A DNA stretch of 8,335 bases from Pseudomonadota bacterium (GCA_023390485.1 JAEWCT010000352.1:1-8335); one strand, 5' to 3'; positions 1 through 7,414 are shown, counted from the stretch's first letter. Made by a program: numbers and translations. The notes: generated by a model not told the origin, from the letters alone.

Positions 1-1229
1 TCGTCCACCACGATGCCGATCGCGAGCACGATTGCGAACAACGTGGAAAGGTTGACCGAAAATCCCAAAGCCGCCATGGCGGCGAACGCGCCGATGATCG
101 TCACCGGCACGGTCGTCGCCGGAACCAGCATCGCCCGCCAATCCTGCAGGAAGACGAGGATGACGATCAACACGAGGACGGCGGCTTCGATCAGGGTCTT
201 GTAGACTTCCGATATCGCCTGCTGCACGAACGTCGTTGTGTCGAACGGAATGGAGTACGTCATCCCTTCCGGAAATTCCTTCGCCAGCGCCTGCATCTTC
301 TTCGAGACTTCGGTCGCGACTTCGAGCGCGTTGGCGCCGGGCGTGAGAAAAATCGCAAGTCCCGCGGCTTGCTTGCCGTTGAGATTGAAAATCTGCGCGT
401 AGGTCTGCGCACCAAGTTCCACCCGGCCGACGTCGCGCAACCGCGTCAAATCCCCGGCTTTGCCTGTTTTGACGACGACGTTTGCAAACTGCTCCGCATC
501 TTCGAAGCGTCCGACGACGTCAAGCGTGTATTGGAATGTTTGCGCGCCAGCGACGGGCGGCGCCCCGATCTGCCCTGCCGTCACCGCCTGGCTCTGTTGC
601 TGAAGGGCCTGGATCACGTCCTGGGTGTTGAGCCCGCGCGCCTGCATTTTTTCCGGATCGAGCCAGATCCGCATCGAATATTGCCCGGCACCGAAAACAA
701 CGACGTTGCCGACGCCCGGCAAGCGCGCGATTTCATCCTTCAGTCGGATCGTGCCGTAATTGCTGAGATAGAGGCTGTCGAAGCGGCTGTCGGGCGACGT
801 CAGCGTAACGATCTGCAGGATGGCCGTGGACTTCTTCTGAACGACAACGCCCTGCACCTGAACCGATTGCGGCAGCGACGCCATGGCTGCCGAGACGCGG
901 TTCTGCACCAGCACTTGCGCCGAGTTGAGATCAGTGCCGATCTCGAACGTAACGGTCAGCGAGTAGCTTCCGTCGGAAGCGGCATAAGACTGCATGTAAA
1001 GCATGCGCTCGACGCCGTTTACCTGCTGCTCGATCGGCAAAGCGACGGTATCGATCACGGTGCGCGCGCTTGCACCAGGATAGCGCGTCGTCACCTGAAC
1101 GGTCGGCGGCACGACGTCCGGATACTGCGAAACGGGCAGCCGCAACAGGCTAACGGCGCCGATGACCACCATCAAAAGCGCGATGACGTTCGCAAGAACC
1201 GGCCGCTCGATGAAAAATTTCGAGATCAT
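1..1229 (-). CDS. RND multidrug efflux permease, AcrB-like HAE1 type (3'-truncated by window edge)
   Basis: Inner-membrane, proton-driven pump subunit that should pass organic compounds to its adaptor and an outer-membrane channel. About 409 codons are visible, roughly the first 40% of a family usually near 1,030-1,060 residues. The protein starts MISKFFIERPVLANVIAL, the typical cytoplasmic start and TM1, followed by the porter-domain segment LPVSQYPDVVPPTVQV. It also has MRIWLDPEKM near residue 182, the HAE1 hallmark, and FLQDWRAMLVP after TM2. The last bases read IGIVVD plus GA, which fits the Asp-Asp proton relay of TM4 (AcrB D407/D408). I chose the ATG at 1229 because it overlaps the adaptor stop as ATGA and has a GGAAG ribosome site at 1237-1241, 7 nt upstream. 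The frame is open throughout. HAE1 rather than the metal branch is well supported; the substrate is unknown. Confidence 0.95.
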   Translation of the reverse strand, partial: MISKFFIERPVLANVIALLMVVIGAVSLLRLPVSQYPDVVPPTVQVTTRYPGASARTVIDTVALPIEQQVNGVERMLYMQSYAASDGSYSLTVTFEIGTDLNSAQVLVQNRVSAAMASLPQSVQVQGVVVQKKSTAILQIVTLTSPDSRFDSLYLSNYGTIRLKDEIARLPGVGNVVVFGAGQYSMRIWLDPEKMQARGLNTQDVIQALQQQSQAVTAGQIGAPPVAGAQTFQYTLDVVGRFEDAEQFANVVVKTGKAGDLTRLRDVGRVELGAQTYAQIFNLNGKQAAGLAIFLTPGANALEVATEVSKKMQALAKEFPEGMTYSIPFDTTTFVQQAISEVYKTLIEAAVLVLIVILVFLQDWRAMLVPATTVPVTIIGAFAAMAALGFSVNLSTLFAIVLAIGIVVD

Positions 1230-2455
1230 GGCGAAGCTTCCGATTTGGAGGGGCCTTCGGCTTTGGGCCGGACTTCAGGCTTCTCCAGGCTCTCGGGTTT
1301 CGCGATGGTCTCTAATACCGGCTCGATTTTTTGGCCCGGCACCGTCGTCATCAATCCGGATATGACGACGCGATCGTCGGGCGAAAGTCCCGTCTCGACG
1401 ACGCGCAGATCGCCCACCCGCTGGCCGAGCACGACTTTGCGCTGCTCGACCGTGTCGTCCTTGTTCGCGATCAGCACATAGCGGCCGCTCTGGTCGCTGC
1501 CGACGATGCGGTCCGGAACGAGCAGCGAGTTGGGCTGCACCGATCGTGGAATGCGCACGCGCACGAAATAGCCGGGAAGCAGCGCGCGGTCGGTGTTGGG
1601 AAGCACCCCACGGACGGCGAGCGTGCCTGTCGCCGCGGTAATGCTTGGCGCAACGTAATCGAGCGTGCCCTGATGCGGAAATCCCGTCTCGCTTTGCAGG
1701 CCGACTTCAACCGGGATCTTCTTGAGTTCCTCGTGGGTGATACCCCGCGCCCTCATTTCGGAGCGGATCTGCTGCACGTCGACTTCACTGACGGAAAAAT
1801 TGACGTAAATGGGTTCGAGCTGGACGATGGTCGCGAGTGTCGTCGGGCTGCCGGCGCCGACGAGTTGCCCCAACGAGACCTCGCGCGATGTCACGATGCC
1901 GTCGAACGGCGCTTTGACTTCCGTGTAGCTGAGGTTGAGCTTCGCTTGATTGATATCGACCTCAGCCTGCTTCTGCTTCGCGACCGCTGCCTCCTTGGCC
2001 GCAGTCGCCTGATCGAGCGCTGCCTGGCTGGCGATATTCTTGCCCGCGAGATCGACTTGCCGCTTGTAGTCGGCCATCGCCTGCGCTGCCGATGCCGCCG
2101 CACTCGACAGCCCCGCTTCGGCCTGCTCGAGCGCAAGCTGGTAGGGCTTTTGCTCGATAACGAATAAAACCTGGCCCGCCTTTACGGAGTCGCCGTCCTG
2201 ATACTTGATCGCTTCGATGAAGCCTTGGACACGCGCGACGAGCGTCGTGCTGTTGACCGCCGCCGTGCTGCCGGTGCTTTCCAGATAGCGAGTCACCGCC
2301 TCCTTCAAGGGCATCGCCACCTCGATCCTGGGCGGCGGAGGGGGAACGAAAGTATTCTTCTCGCCGCAGGCCGTGAGCGACAGCGCCGGAAGAAGAATAC
2401 ATGCAGGTATCAAGCATCGGCGTGCCGACGATCGCAGTAAGGATTCGTCAACCAT
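1226..2455 (-). CDS. RND efflux periplasmic adaptor (membrane-fusion lipoprotein), AcrA/MexE-like
   Basis: Periplasmic adaptor joining the downstream HAE1 permease to an outer-membrane channel. The 409 residues are a normal length. Residues 1-30 form a lipoprotein signal: basic RRC, hydrophobic ILLPALSLTAC, with lipobox LTAC and acylated Cys30. Pro-rich linker PPPPPPR follows at 38-43. The first lipoyl half is at about 70-102 (DGDSVKAGQVLFVIE, 87-101) and an Ala/Gln/Lys-rich alpha-helical hairpin at about 103-172. The second lipoyl half, at 173-200, contains KAPFDGIV, typical of the family. The beta-barrel spans about 209-302, ending LLPGYFVRVRI, and the membrane-proximal domain about 312-380. 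A charged Lys/Pro/Glu tail (385-409) is probably disordered. It is the first gene of the operon and its stop overlaps the permease ATG. The start is the only ATG in frame before the signal peptide, but its ribosome site (GGG at about 2462-2464) is weak. Confidence 0.95.
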   Translation of the reverse strand: MVDESLLRSSARRCLIPACILLPALSLTACGEKNTFVPPPPPRIEVAMPLKEAVTRYLESTGSTAAVNSTTLVARVQGFIEAIKYQDGDSVKAGQVLFVIEQKPYQLALEQAEAGLSSAAASAAQAMADYKRQVDLAGKNIASQAALDQATAAKEAAVAKQKQAEVDINQAKLNLSYTEVKAPFDGIVTSREVSLGQLVGAGSPTTLATIVQLEPIYVNFSVSEVDVQQIRSEMRARGITHEELKKIPVEVGLQSETGFPHQGTLDYVAPSITAATGTLAVRGVLPNTDRALLPGYFVRVRIPRSVQPNSLLVPDRIVGSDQSGRYVLIANKDDTVEQRKVVLGQRVGDLRVVETGLSPDDRVVISGLMTTVPGQKIEPVLETIAKPESLEKPEVRPKAEGPSKSEASP

Positions 2456-2471
2456 TAGTAGAGCCCACAGT

Positions 2472-2501
2472 GTTATCAGGAAATTGAATAAAGGCGTTCA
2501 A
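2472..2501 (-). promoter_or_regulatory. possible sigma-70-type promoter of the HAE1 adaptor-permease operon
   Basis: Read on the minus strand there is TTGAAC (2496-2501), an 18-nt spacer, then GATAAC (2472-2477), which resemble -35 and -10 boxes. The local sequence is AT-rich: I count about 37% GC in 2461-2520, below the surrounding genes. Transcription would start near 2465, leaving only about ten bases before the ATG at 2455. That is very short and lowers confidence. The match is by eye only. Confidence 0.35.
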
Positions 2502-2502
2502 T
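2483..2502. promoter_or_regulatory. candidate operator: perfect inverted repeat over the putative -35 box
   Basis: ATTGAA (2483-2488) and TTCAAT (2497-2502) are exact reverse complements with an 8-bp spacer, giving a 20-bp dyad. The dyad covers the putative -35 hexamer of the minus-strand efflux operon. RND operons of this kind are commonly repressed by TetR- or MarR-type proteins binding such dyads at the promoter, so this may be an operator. No regulator gene is in the window to pair with it. Confidence 0.4.
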
Positions 2503-2571
2503 ATAGGTAAGTGATTTTACTGACGCCGGATAGATATCATCGTCGCAAAGGTTGGTTTCTGCAAAACTACG

Positions 2572-2604
2572 GGAGCATCGGAATTTCGATTAAAATGATG
2601 CTCC
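2572..2604. repeat. 8-bp perfect inverted repeat able to form a hairpin
   Basis: GGAGCATC (2572-2579) and GATGCTCC (2597-2604) are exact reverse complements separated by 17 nt. Within the spacer ATTT (2583-2586) can pair with AAAT (2593-2596), extending the hairpin past a 3-nt bulge. A further AGCAT at 2607-2611 can pair instead with ATGCT at 2598-2602. No T-run follows on either strand, so this is not an ordinary terminator. It could be a regulator-binding dyad, a 5' leader structure of the plus operon, or chance. Confidence 0.4.
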
Positions 2605-2836
2605 GCAGCATGGCCAATTCGCTGCGAATGTTTTTGTGGCGCTGCGTAGATTGTGATCCGAAATCGTCATCGAGATTGACCTGCAACTTTTGGCCTCGGC
2701 AGGGTCCGGCGCCGTCGTCTCCGTCCAAATCGCTCGTCTGCAAAATTCTCTAGGCGCAGCTGACTCTTTGGAGCATTCTCCCAAGAAAATCGCCGGATAT
2801 TCCCGAAAAACAGGGATAAAATTCCCCGGCAGGGAT

Positions 2837-2841
2837 GGAGG
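2837..2841 (+). promoter_or_regulatory. ribosome binding site that points to a TTG start of the second adaptor
   Basis: GGAGG at 2837-2841 lies 5 nt before the TTG at 2847-2849, an ideal arrangement. The in-frame ATG at 2835 overlaps this site and has only AGGG directly abutting it, with no spacing. The TTG start gives a signal peptide beginning MKFAPIIRAS, with a basic n-region and no acidic residue. The ATG start would add MEAS in front. Confidence 0.65.
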
Positions 2842-2846
2842 CCAGT

Positions 2847-3875
2847 TTGAAGTTTGCCCCGATTATCAGAGCCTCAGCGCTTGTTTTCGGCGCGATCATT
2901 CTGACGGGTTGCAACGCGCCGCATTCCGAAGAGGCTGAAGAGCGAAACAACATTCAGGACGTTGTTCCCCCACCCGTCCACACCCTTACGCTCGTCGCCT
3001 CGAACGAGCCTGTAAAGCTCCAGGGCATTGCGACCGTCCTCAATCCAGATGCGCTGCTACAACTCGATGCTGATATCCGCTCCGCGACCGTCGCGGTGAA
3101 TTTCAGCCATGGACAGCTTGAGCGCTTCAAGGCCTCCACCATGCTGTCGAGACAGACGCTCGAAAACGCGGCGCGCCAGGAGGCCATGGACGCGTCGCAG
3201 TTGAAGCTGCTTCTGACGCGCCTTCAGCAATCGTGGGGCGATAAGGCGCCGTTCGTGAATGTCGAGGCCCGGCAGACATTGATGACCGATGTCGCTGATG
3301 GAAAACGCGCGGTGCTCCGCCTCGATTTCCCCGATATGACGGCGGACGCGCCCGAGAATGTCCGTGTCGTGCCTCTTCGCGGCGGTCGGGAAACGAAGGT
3401 CGATGTGCTATGGGCCGCGCCCTCCGGAAATCTCGCGATGCCCGGCGTCTCCTATTTCGGCTTGATCAATGCCGGCCCCGGACTGCGCGCCGGCGATCGC
3501 GCACGCGTTGTTGCCGATAGTCCGGAAAGGCTGAGCGGCACCGTCATTCCGAGCGCCGCGCTCGTCGTCTTCGGAGGCAAATCATGGTGCTACGTGGAAA
3601 CCGGACCAAAGAAGTATGAGCGCAAGCTCGTATCTTTGGAGGCGCCGGTCGACGACGGATTTTTCGTGAAGAGTGGCTTCGACCCGGGCACGCGCGTCGT
3701 CGTGAAAGGCGCGTCCGTTCTGCTCGCGCGGGAAGCGACGCCAGGTGGATTCGATGATGACGACGATGCCAAACCGCAAGCTCCGCCGCCTGCAGCGGCA
3801 CCGGCCGGAACGGCAAAGTCCGCGTCGCCTGCGGTCGCTCAAGGCCACACGGCTCCAACTGGCGACCCGGACTAA
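2847..3875 (+). CDS. atypical RND efflux adaptor lipoprotein, partner of HME-like permease
   Basis: Probable periplasmic adaptor of the pump encoded by the next gene. The product has 342 residues from TTG 2847, or 346 from ATG 2835; positions below use the longer form. It has a lipoprotein signal with lipobox LTGC and acylated Cys26, then a Pro-rich linker (PPPVH, 45-49). The usual lipoyl motif (G-D-x-V-x-x-G-Q-x-L) is not recognisable. There is only one short amphipathic helical stretch at about 92-133 where a long hairpin is expected. A beta-barrel-like part (about 140-230) and a membrane-proximal part (237-297: VIPSAALVVFGG, then KSGFDPGTRVVVKG) do match efflux adaptors. The tail has FDDDDDAK (306-313) and a Pro/Ala-rich low-complexity end. 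The adaptor role therefore rests on the C-terminal half, the lipobox and position 6 nt before the permease. I chose the TTG start because of its GGAGG site. Confidence 0.8.
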   Translation: MKFAPIIRASALVFGAIILTGCNAPHSEEAEERNNIQDVVPPPVHTLTLVASNEPVKLQGIATVLNPDALLQLDADIRSATVAVNFSHGQLERFKASTMLSRQTLENAARQEAMDASQLKLLLTRLQQSWGDKAPFVNVEARQTLMTDVADGKRAVLRLDFPDMTADAPENVRVVPLRGGRETKVDVLWAAPSGNLAMPGVSYFGLINAGPGLRAGDRARVVADSPERLSGTVIPSAALVVFGGKSWCYVETGPKKYERKLVSLEAPVDDGFFVKSGFDPGTRVVVKGASVLLAREATPGGFDDDDDAKPQAPPPAAAPAGTAKSASPAVAQGHTAPTGDPD

Positions 3876-3881
3876 ACCGGC

Positions 3882-6800
3882 ATGAACGCACTCATACGCT
3901 GGTCGATCCGCTATCGAGGCTTCGTCGCGCTGCTCTCGGTCGTCTGGTTCATCGCCGGAATTTTTCTGGCGATGCGAGCGCCGCTCGATGTCTTTCCCGA
4001 GTTCGTCCCGCCGCAAGTGACGATCCAAACCGAAACGCCCGGCCTCGCACCTGAGCAGGTCGAGCAGATCATCACGCGCCCCATCGAGGCGGCAGTCATC
4101 GGCGGCCCCGGCATCGATACCGTCCGCTCGGAGTCCGTTTACGGCCTCTCCGTCGTGCTCGTAACGTTCAATCAAGGTGCCGATGCCAACGCGGCGCGGC
4201 AAGGCATCGCCGAACGCCTGACGACGCTCAATGGCAAATTGCCCGCAGGCGTGGGACCGCCGAAGCTGACGCCTCTGACGTCGAGCACGATGGACGTGCT
4301 GAAGCTCGGCATGATCTCCGATCAGGTTGATCCCTATACGCTGCGCGACATCGCCGAATGGACCATCAAGCCCCGGTTGCTCGCCGTGCCCGGCATCGCG
4401 CGCGTCACCGTGTACGGCGGCGCGATCAGGCAGGTTCAAATTCAGCCCGATCTCGAAAGGATCGCGGCGCTCGGGCTGACGGTAACCGAAGTGATGGACG
4501 CGGCGAGCGCTTCCATTGCGCTTCGCGGTGGCGGCATCGTCGAGACATCGGCGCAACGGATCACGATCGAAACGCCGCCGCCCGCGCCGGACCCGCGGGC
4601 GATAGCGCAAGCCGTCGTCACGATGCAGAACAATCGCCCAGTTCGTCTTGCCGATGTGGCGACCGTGACGATCGGACCCGCAGCGAAGATCGGCGACGCC
4701 ACGATCATGGGCCAGCCCGGAGTTTTGATCACGGTCTCCGGACAGTTCGGCGCCAATACGCTCGATGCCACAAAAGCGGCGGAAGCCGCGCTTGATGAGT
4801 TTAGGCCTGCACTCGAACGCCGGGGCATTACAGTATATCCCGCACTCCATCGTCCGGCATCGTTCGTAGTGCGCGCACTGAAAAATCTCGAGACCGCCCT
4901 GGCGCTTGGATCGGCATTGATACTGTTCGTCCTCTATGCCTTCCTCCGAAGCGTGCGCGCGTCGCTCATCTCGTTCCTCGCGATACCGCTGTCGCTTCTT
5001 GCGGCCGTCGCTGTGTTGAGCGAATTCGGTCAATCACTGAACACGATGACGCTCGGCGGCTTCGCGCTGGCGCTCGGCGTTCTCGTCGATGATGCGATTA
5101 TCGACATCGAGAATATCGCAAGACGGTTGCGCCTCGCCGGGTCCGATGCCAACCGCATGAACGTCATCGAAGACGCATCGATCGAAATCCGCGGCTCGAT
5201 GCTTTACGGCACGCTCGCGGTGATCTTCGCCTTCTTCCCGGTGCTGTTCGCGGGTGGTGTGCAAGGCCGCTTCATCGGGCCGATGGCATTGACGTTTATC
5301 CTCGCGGTGCTCGCGTCGATGCTCGTGGCGCTGACGGTTACACCCGCACTGTGTGCGCTGCTGCTGACCAATAGCGAGGACACGAAAGAATCGCCGTTGA
5401 TGAGGGGCCTCAAATCCGCCCAGCGGAGGGTCTTGGCGCTTGTGCATCGAGCATGGGGCGCAACAGTTCTGCTTTTGGCGCTCGCCGCATTGGCTTCCGC
5501 CGCGGCTGTGCCCTTTCTCCACAGCGAGCTCATCCCGCAGTTCCGCGAAGGGCATTTCGTTCTGCAAATGGCGATGGCATCTCCCGGCACATCGACGGAT
5601 GACGTCGTGGCGATCGGTGAGCGCGTGACGCAAGCCCTGCTGAAGCTCCCATTCGTCGATACAGTTGGACACCAGATCGGCCGCGCCGAAGCCGGCGAGG
5701 ACACATGGAGCGTCGATCGAAGCGAGTTCCATATCGAATTGAAGCCGGTGCACGACGAAAGTGAGGAAGAGGCCCAAAGCATCATTCGCGACACGCTGAA
5801 GGGCTTTCCGGAAGTGAGAAGCGCAACGTTGACGTTCCTCGGCGATCGCATCAGCGAAAGCTTGAGCGGCGAGACGGCGCAAGTCGTTATCAGCACCCTA
5901 GGAACCGACCTTGCCTCGCTCGAAAACGCCGCCGAAGACATTCAAAAAGCCGTCGCGGACATTCCTGGCGTCACCGATCTCAGAATGCCGCGTAGCGCCA
6001 CGGTGCCGACACTGTCGGTAAAACTCGACCCCGTCGCGCTCGGAAATTACGGTCTTTCTACGCGCGACGCGCTTGATGCGATCCAGACGGCATTTGCCGG
6101 AACCACCGTGGGCCAGACCTACGACGGCGCGCGCACCGTCGATGTCGTCGTCATTCTTTCCCCCGACGATCGCAACCGCATCAGCGCGCTCGACAAGCTG
6201 ATGATCGGCAACGCCACGACAAGGACGCTTCTGAAGAACGTTGCCGCGATTACGCTCACCGAAGGCCGATCGAACATTCAGCACGACGGCGCCCAGCGTC
6301 GCGTTTCAGTCACCTTCAACGGCGCGAAGGGCTATTCGCTGCGCCAGATCGTGAACGAAGCACTAGAACGCGTCGGAGCGCTGACCTTGCCCAAGGATGT
6401 GTATGTCTCGTTCGCGGGACAGGCCGAGGCGGAACGCGAGGGACAGATCCGGCTCGCCGGCCTGACCGCCATGAGCACCGCGCTCATCGTCGCCGCGCTG
6501 ACGATGGCGTTCCGTCGGCGCGGTCTGGCGGTGTTGGTGCTGATCAATTTGCCGTTCTGCCTCATCGGCAGCATAGCGGCGATCGTGGTCAGCGGCATCG
6601 GCATGACGCTCGGAAGTCTCGTCGGCCTCATCACCGTTTTCGGTATCGGCGCGCGCAACTCGGTCATGATGCTGGCGCACGTCGAGCACGTGGCAGACGA
6701 GGAAGGCAAGGGATGGAGTCCGGAGACCATCAGGCTCGCCGCGTCCGAGCGCCTTGCGCCGGTATTCATGACCGCGCTGATGGCCGCCCTTGGACTTGTG

Positions 6801-7022
6801 CCGCTGGCGCTGGGCCTGGGCCGCCCCGGACACGAAATCGAAGCCCCGATGGCGATCACGGTGCTCGGCGGACTGACGACGGCGACGCTTCTCAATCTTG
6901 GCGTTCTGCCGGAAGCGCTCATCCGCCTTGGCCGCCTGCTTCGAATTTCCGGAGCGGCGCCGAAGCCGCAAACCTCCGGCGCGGAATTGGAACCCACCTC
7001 CAAGGCCGCCGCAGCGGAATAA
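3882..7022 (+). CDS. RND efflux permease, heavy-metal-efflux (CzcA/CusA-like) branch
   Basis: Complete 1046-residue inner-membrane proton antiporter. The N-terminus has TM1 (about 11-30), then APLDVFPEFVPPQV (33-46) and PGLAPEQVEQIITRPIE (53-69), which are signatures of the metal-efflux branch rather than HAE1. A TM2-TM6 block lies at about 335-496, with TM4 motif LVDDAIIDIEN (401-411). A large second periplasmic loop spans about 545-855. TM8-TM12 follow at about 858-1018, including GIGARNSVMM (921-930). The Asp pair 403/404 fits the proton relay. Arg925 sits where AcrB has the relay Lys940, in the manner of a subgroup of CzcA-like proteins. The Ala/Lys/Glu tail (1024-1046) is low complexity. 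The ATG lies 6 nt after the adaptor stop with no strong ribosome site, suggesting translational coupling. Metal specificity cannot be read from the sequence, and the subgroup may not transport metals at all. Confidence 0.93.
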   Translation: MNALIRWSIRYRGFVALLSVVWFIAGIFLAMRAPLDVFPEFVPPQVTIQTETPGLAPEQVEQIITRPIEAAVIGGPGIDTVRSESVYGLSVVLVTFNQGADANAARQGIAERLTTLNGKLPAGVGPPKLTPLTSSTMDVLKLGMISDQVDPYTLRDIAEWTIKPRLLAVPGIARVTVYGGAIRQVQIQPDLERIAALGLTVTEVMDAASASIALRGGGIVETSAQRITIETPPPAPDPRAIAQAVVTMQNNRPVRLADVATVTIGPAAKIGDATIMGQPGVLITVSGQFGANTLDATKAAEAALDEFRPALERRGITVYPALHRPASFVVRALKNLETALALGSALILFVLYAFLRSVRASLISFLAIPLSLLAAVAVLSEFGQSLNTMTLGGFALALGVLVDDAIIDIENIARRLRLAGSDANRMNVIEDASIEIRGSMLYGTLAVIFAFFPVLFAGGVQGRFIGPMALTFILAVLASMLVALTVTPALCALLLTNSEDTKESPLMRGLKSAQRRVLALVHRAWGATVLLLALAALASAAAVPFLHSELIPQFREGHFVLQMAMASPGTSTDDVVAIGERVTQALLKLPFVDTVGHQIGRAEAGEDTWSVDRSEFHIELKPVHDESEEEAQSIIRDTLKGFPEVRSATLTFLGDRISESLSGETAQVVISTLGTDLASLENAAEDIQKAVADIPGVTDLRMPRSATVPTLSVKLDPVALGNYGLSTRDALDAIQTAFAGTTVGQTYDGARTVDVVVILSPDDRNRISALDKLMIGNATTRTLLKNVAAITLTEGRSNIQHDGAQRRVSVTFNGAKGYSLRQIVNEALERVGALTLPKDVYVSFAGQAEAEREGQIRLAGLTAMSTALIVAALTMAFRRRGLAVLVLINLPFCLIGSIAAIVVSGIGMTLGSLVGLITVFGIGARNSVMMLAHVEHVADEEGKGWSPETIRLAASERLAPVFMTALMAALGLVPLALGLGRPGHEIEAPMAITVLGGLTTATLLNLGVLPEALIRLGRLLRISGAAPKPQTSGAELEPTSKAAAAE

Positions 7023-7062
7023 GGGGATGACCGCGAGAACTGGCAGACTTAGGTTAGGGGTC

Positions 7063-7275
7063 TCAGATCGGCAGTTTGAACTGATCGACCACGTAGATCG
7101 TCAGCTTTCTGGGATCATGTTCCCCGGCCCGCATGAAGCCCGTGACCAGAAAAGCGACCCGCTCGCGGCTGACAGTATCGGTTTCCGGGATGGCGAGCTC
7201 GCTGCACGCAAGGTCCATCGCCTGCTGCATGATGTTGAGATGTTCGCTGTCTATGACTCCACGTGGAAACGGCAT
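7063..7275 (-). CDS. small conserved-looking protein of unknown function
   Basis: This 70-residue protein is soluble, with no signal peptide or membrane segment. It reads as a predicted helix (HLNIMQQAMDLACSEL, 12-27), a polar turn (PETDTVSRERV, 30-40), a second helix (AFLVTGFMRAGE, 41-52) and an end strand (LTIYVVDQF, 58-66). The composition is that of a folded protein rather than a frame shadow, and no larger gene overlaps it. I recall similar short unknown proteins in rhizobia and relatives, but cannot name a family. It converges on the permease gene with a 40-bp gap and no visible terminator between them. The ATG at 7275 lacks a clear ribosome site; the next in-frame ATG (Met16) also lacks one, so the start is uncertain. 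Confidence 0.6.
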   Translation of the reverse strand: MPFPRGVIDSEHLNIMQQAMDLACSELAIPETDTVSRERVAFLVTGFMRAGEHDPRKLTIYVVDQFKLPI

Positions 7276-7414
7276 CTTCGCGCCCGCTCTCTATCAACCC
7301 GCAGGCAACGACGCTGAACGGCCGAAGTTTGTTCCGTACCTTTTTTCCGAGGTGGCCCGCCCGTGACCCCAAAGACGCAATCCCGGTGAGCAGTTCTATT
7401 CGGAGGCGGACAGC

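Larger units (their letters stand above)
2456..2846. other. divergent intergenic region between two RND operons
   Basis: This 391-bp stretch separates the minus-strand HAE1 operon from the plus-strand HME-like operon. Short open frames cross it on both strands, but none shows a convincing ribosome site or a recognisable protein. I treat it as noncoding. It holds the putative minus-strand promoter and dyad at its left end and an 8-bp inverted repeat near 2572-2604. I found no convincing -35/-10 pair for the plus-strand operon; TAAAAT at 2591-2596 and at 2817-2822 resemble -10 boxes but lack a good partner. A degraded small gene cannot be excluded. Confidence 0.6.

Noticed and set aside
369..2167. 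Plus-strand open frames of 370 and 278 residues opposite the HAE1 operon
   Set aside because: They have skewed composition (many Arg, His, Asp) and are antisense to the confidently identified adaptor and permease.
2676..2704. TTGACC at 2676-2681 as a -35 box for the plus-strand operon
   Set aside because: No -10-like sequence occurs at 16-19 nt spacing; the following bases are GC-rich.
2511..2953. Several 60-80 residue open frames on both strands of the divergent intergenic region
   Set aside because: They overlap one another, have no convincing ribosome site and no recognisable motif, and some run into the second adaptor's signal peptide.
3582..5882. Long minus-strand open frames (483 and 282 residues) opposite the second adaptor and the HME-like permease
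   Set aside because: They are Arg/Asp/His-rich with no domain, and lie antisense to clearly coding, family-matching frames. Such frames are expected opposite GC-rich genes.
7023..7062. Possible terminator between the convergent permease and small-protein genes (AGAC/GTCT pairing)
   Set aside because: The stem is only 4 bp, with no T-run on either strand.
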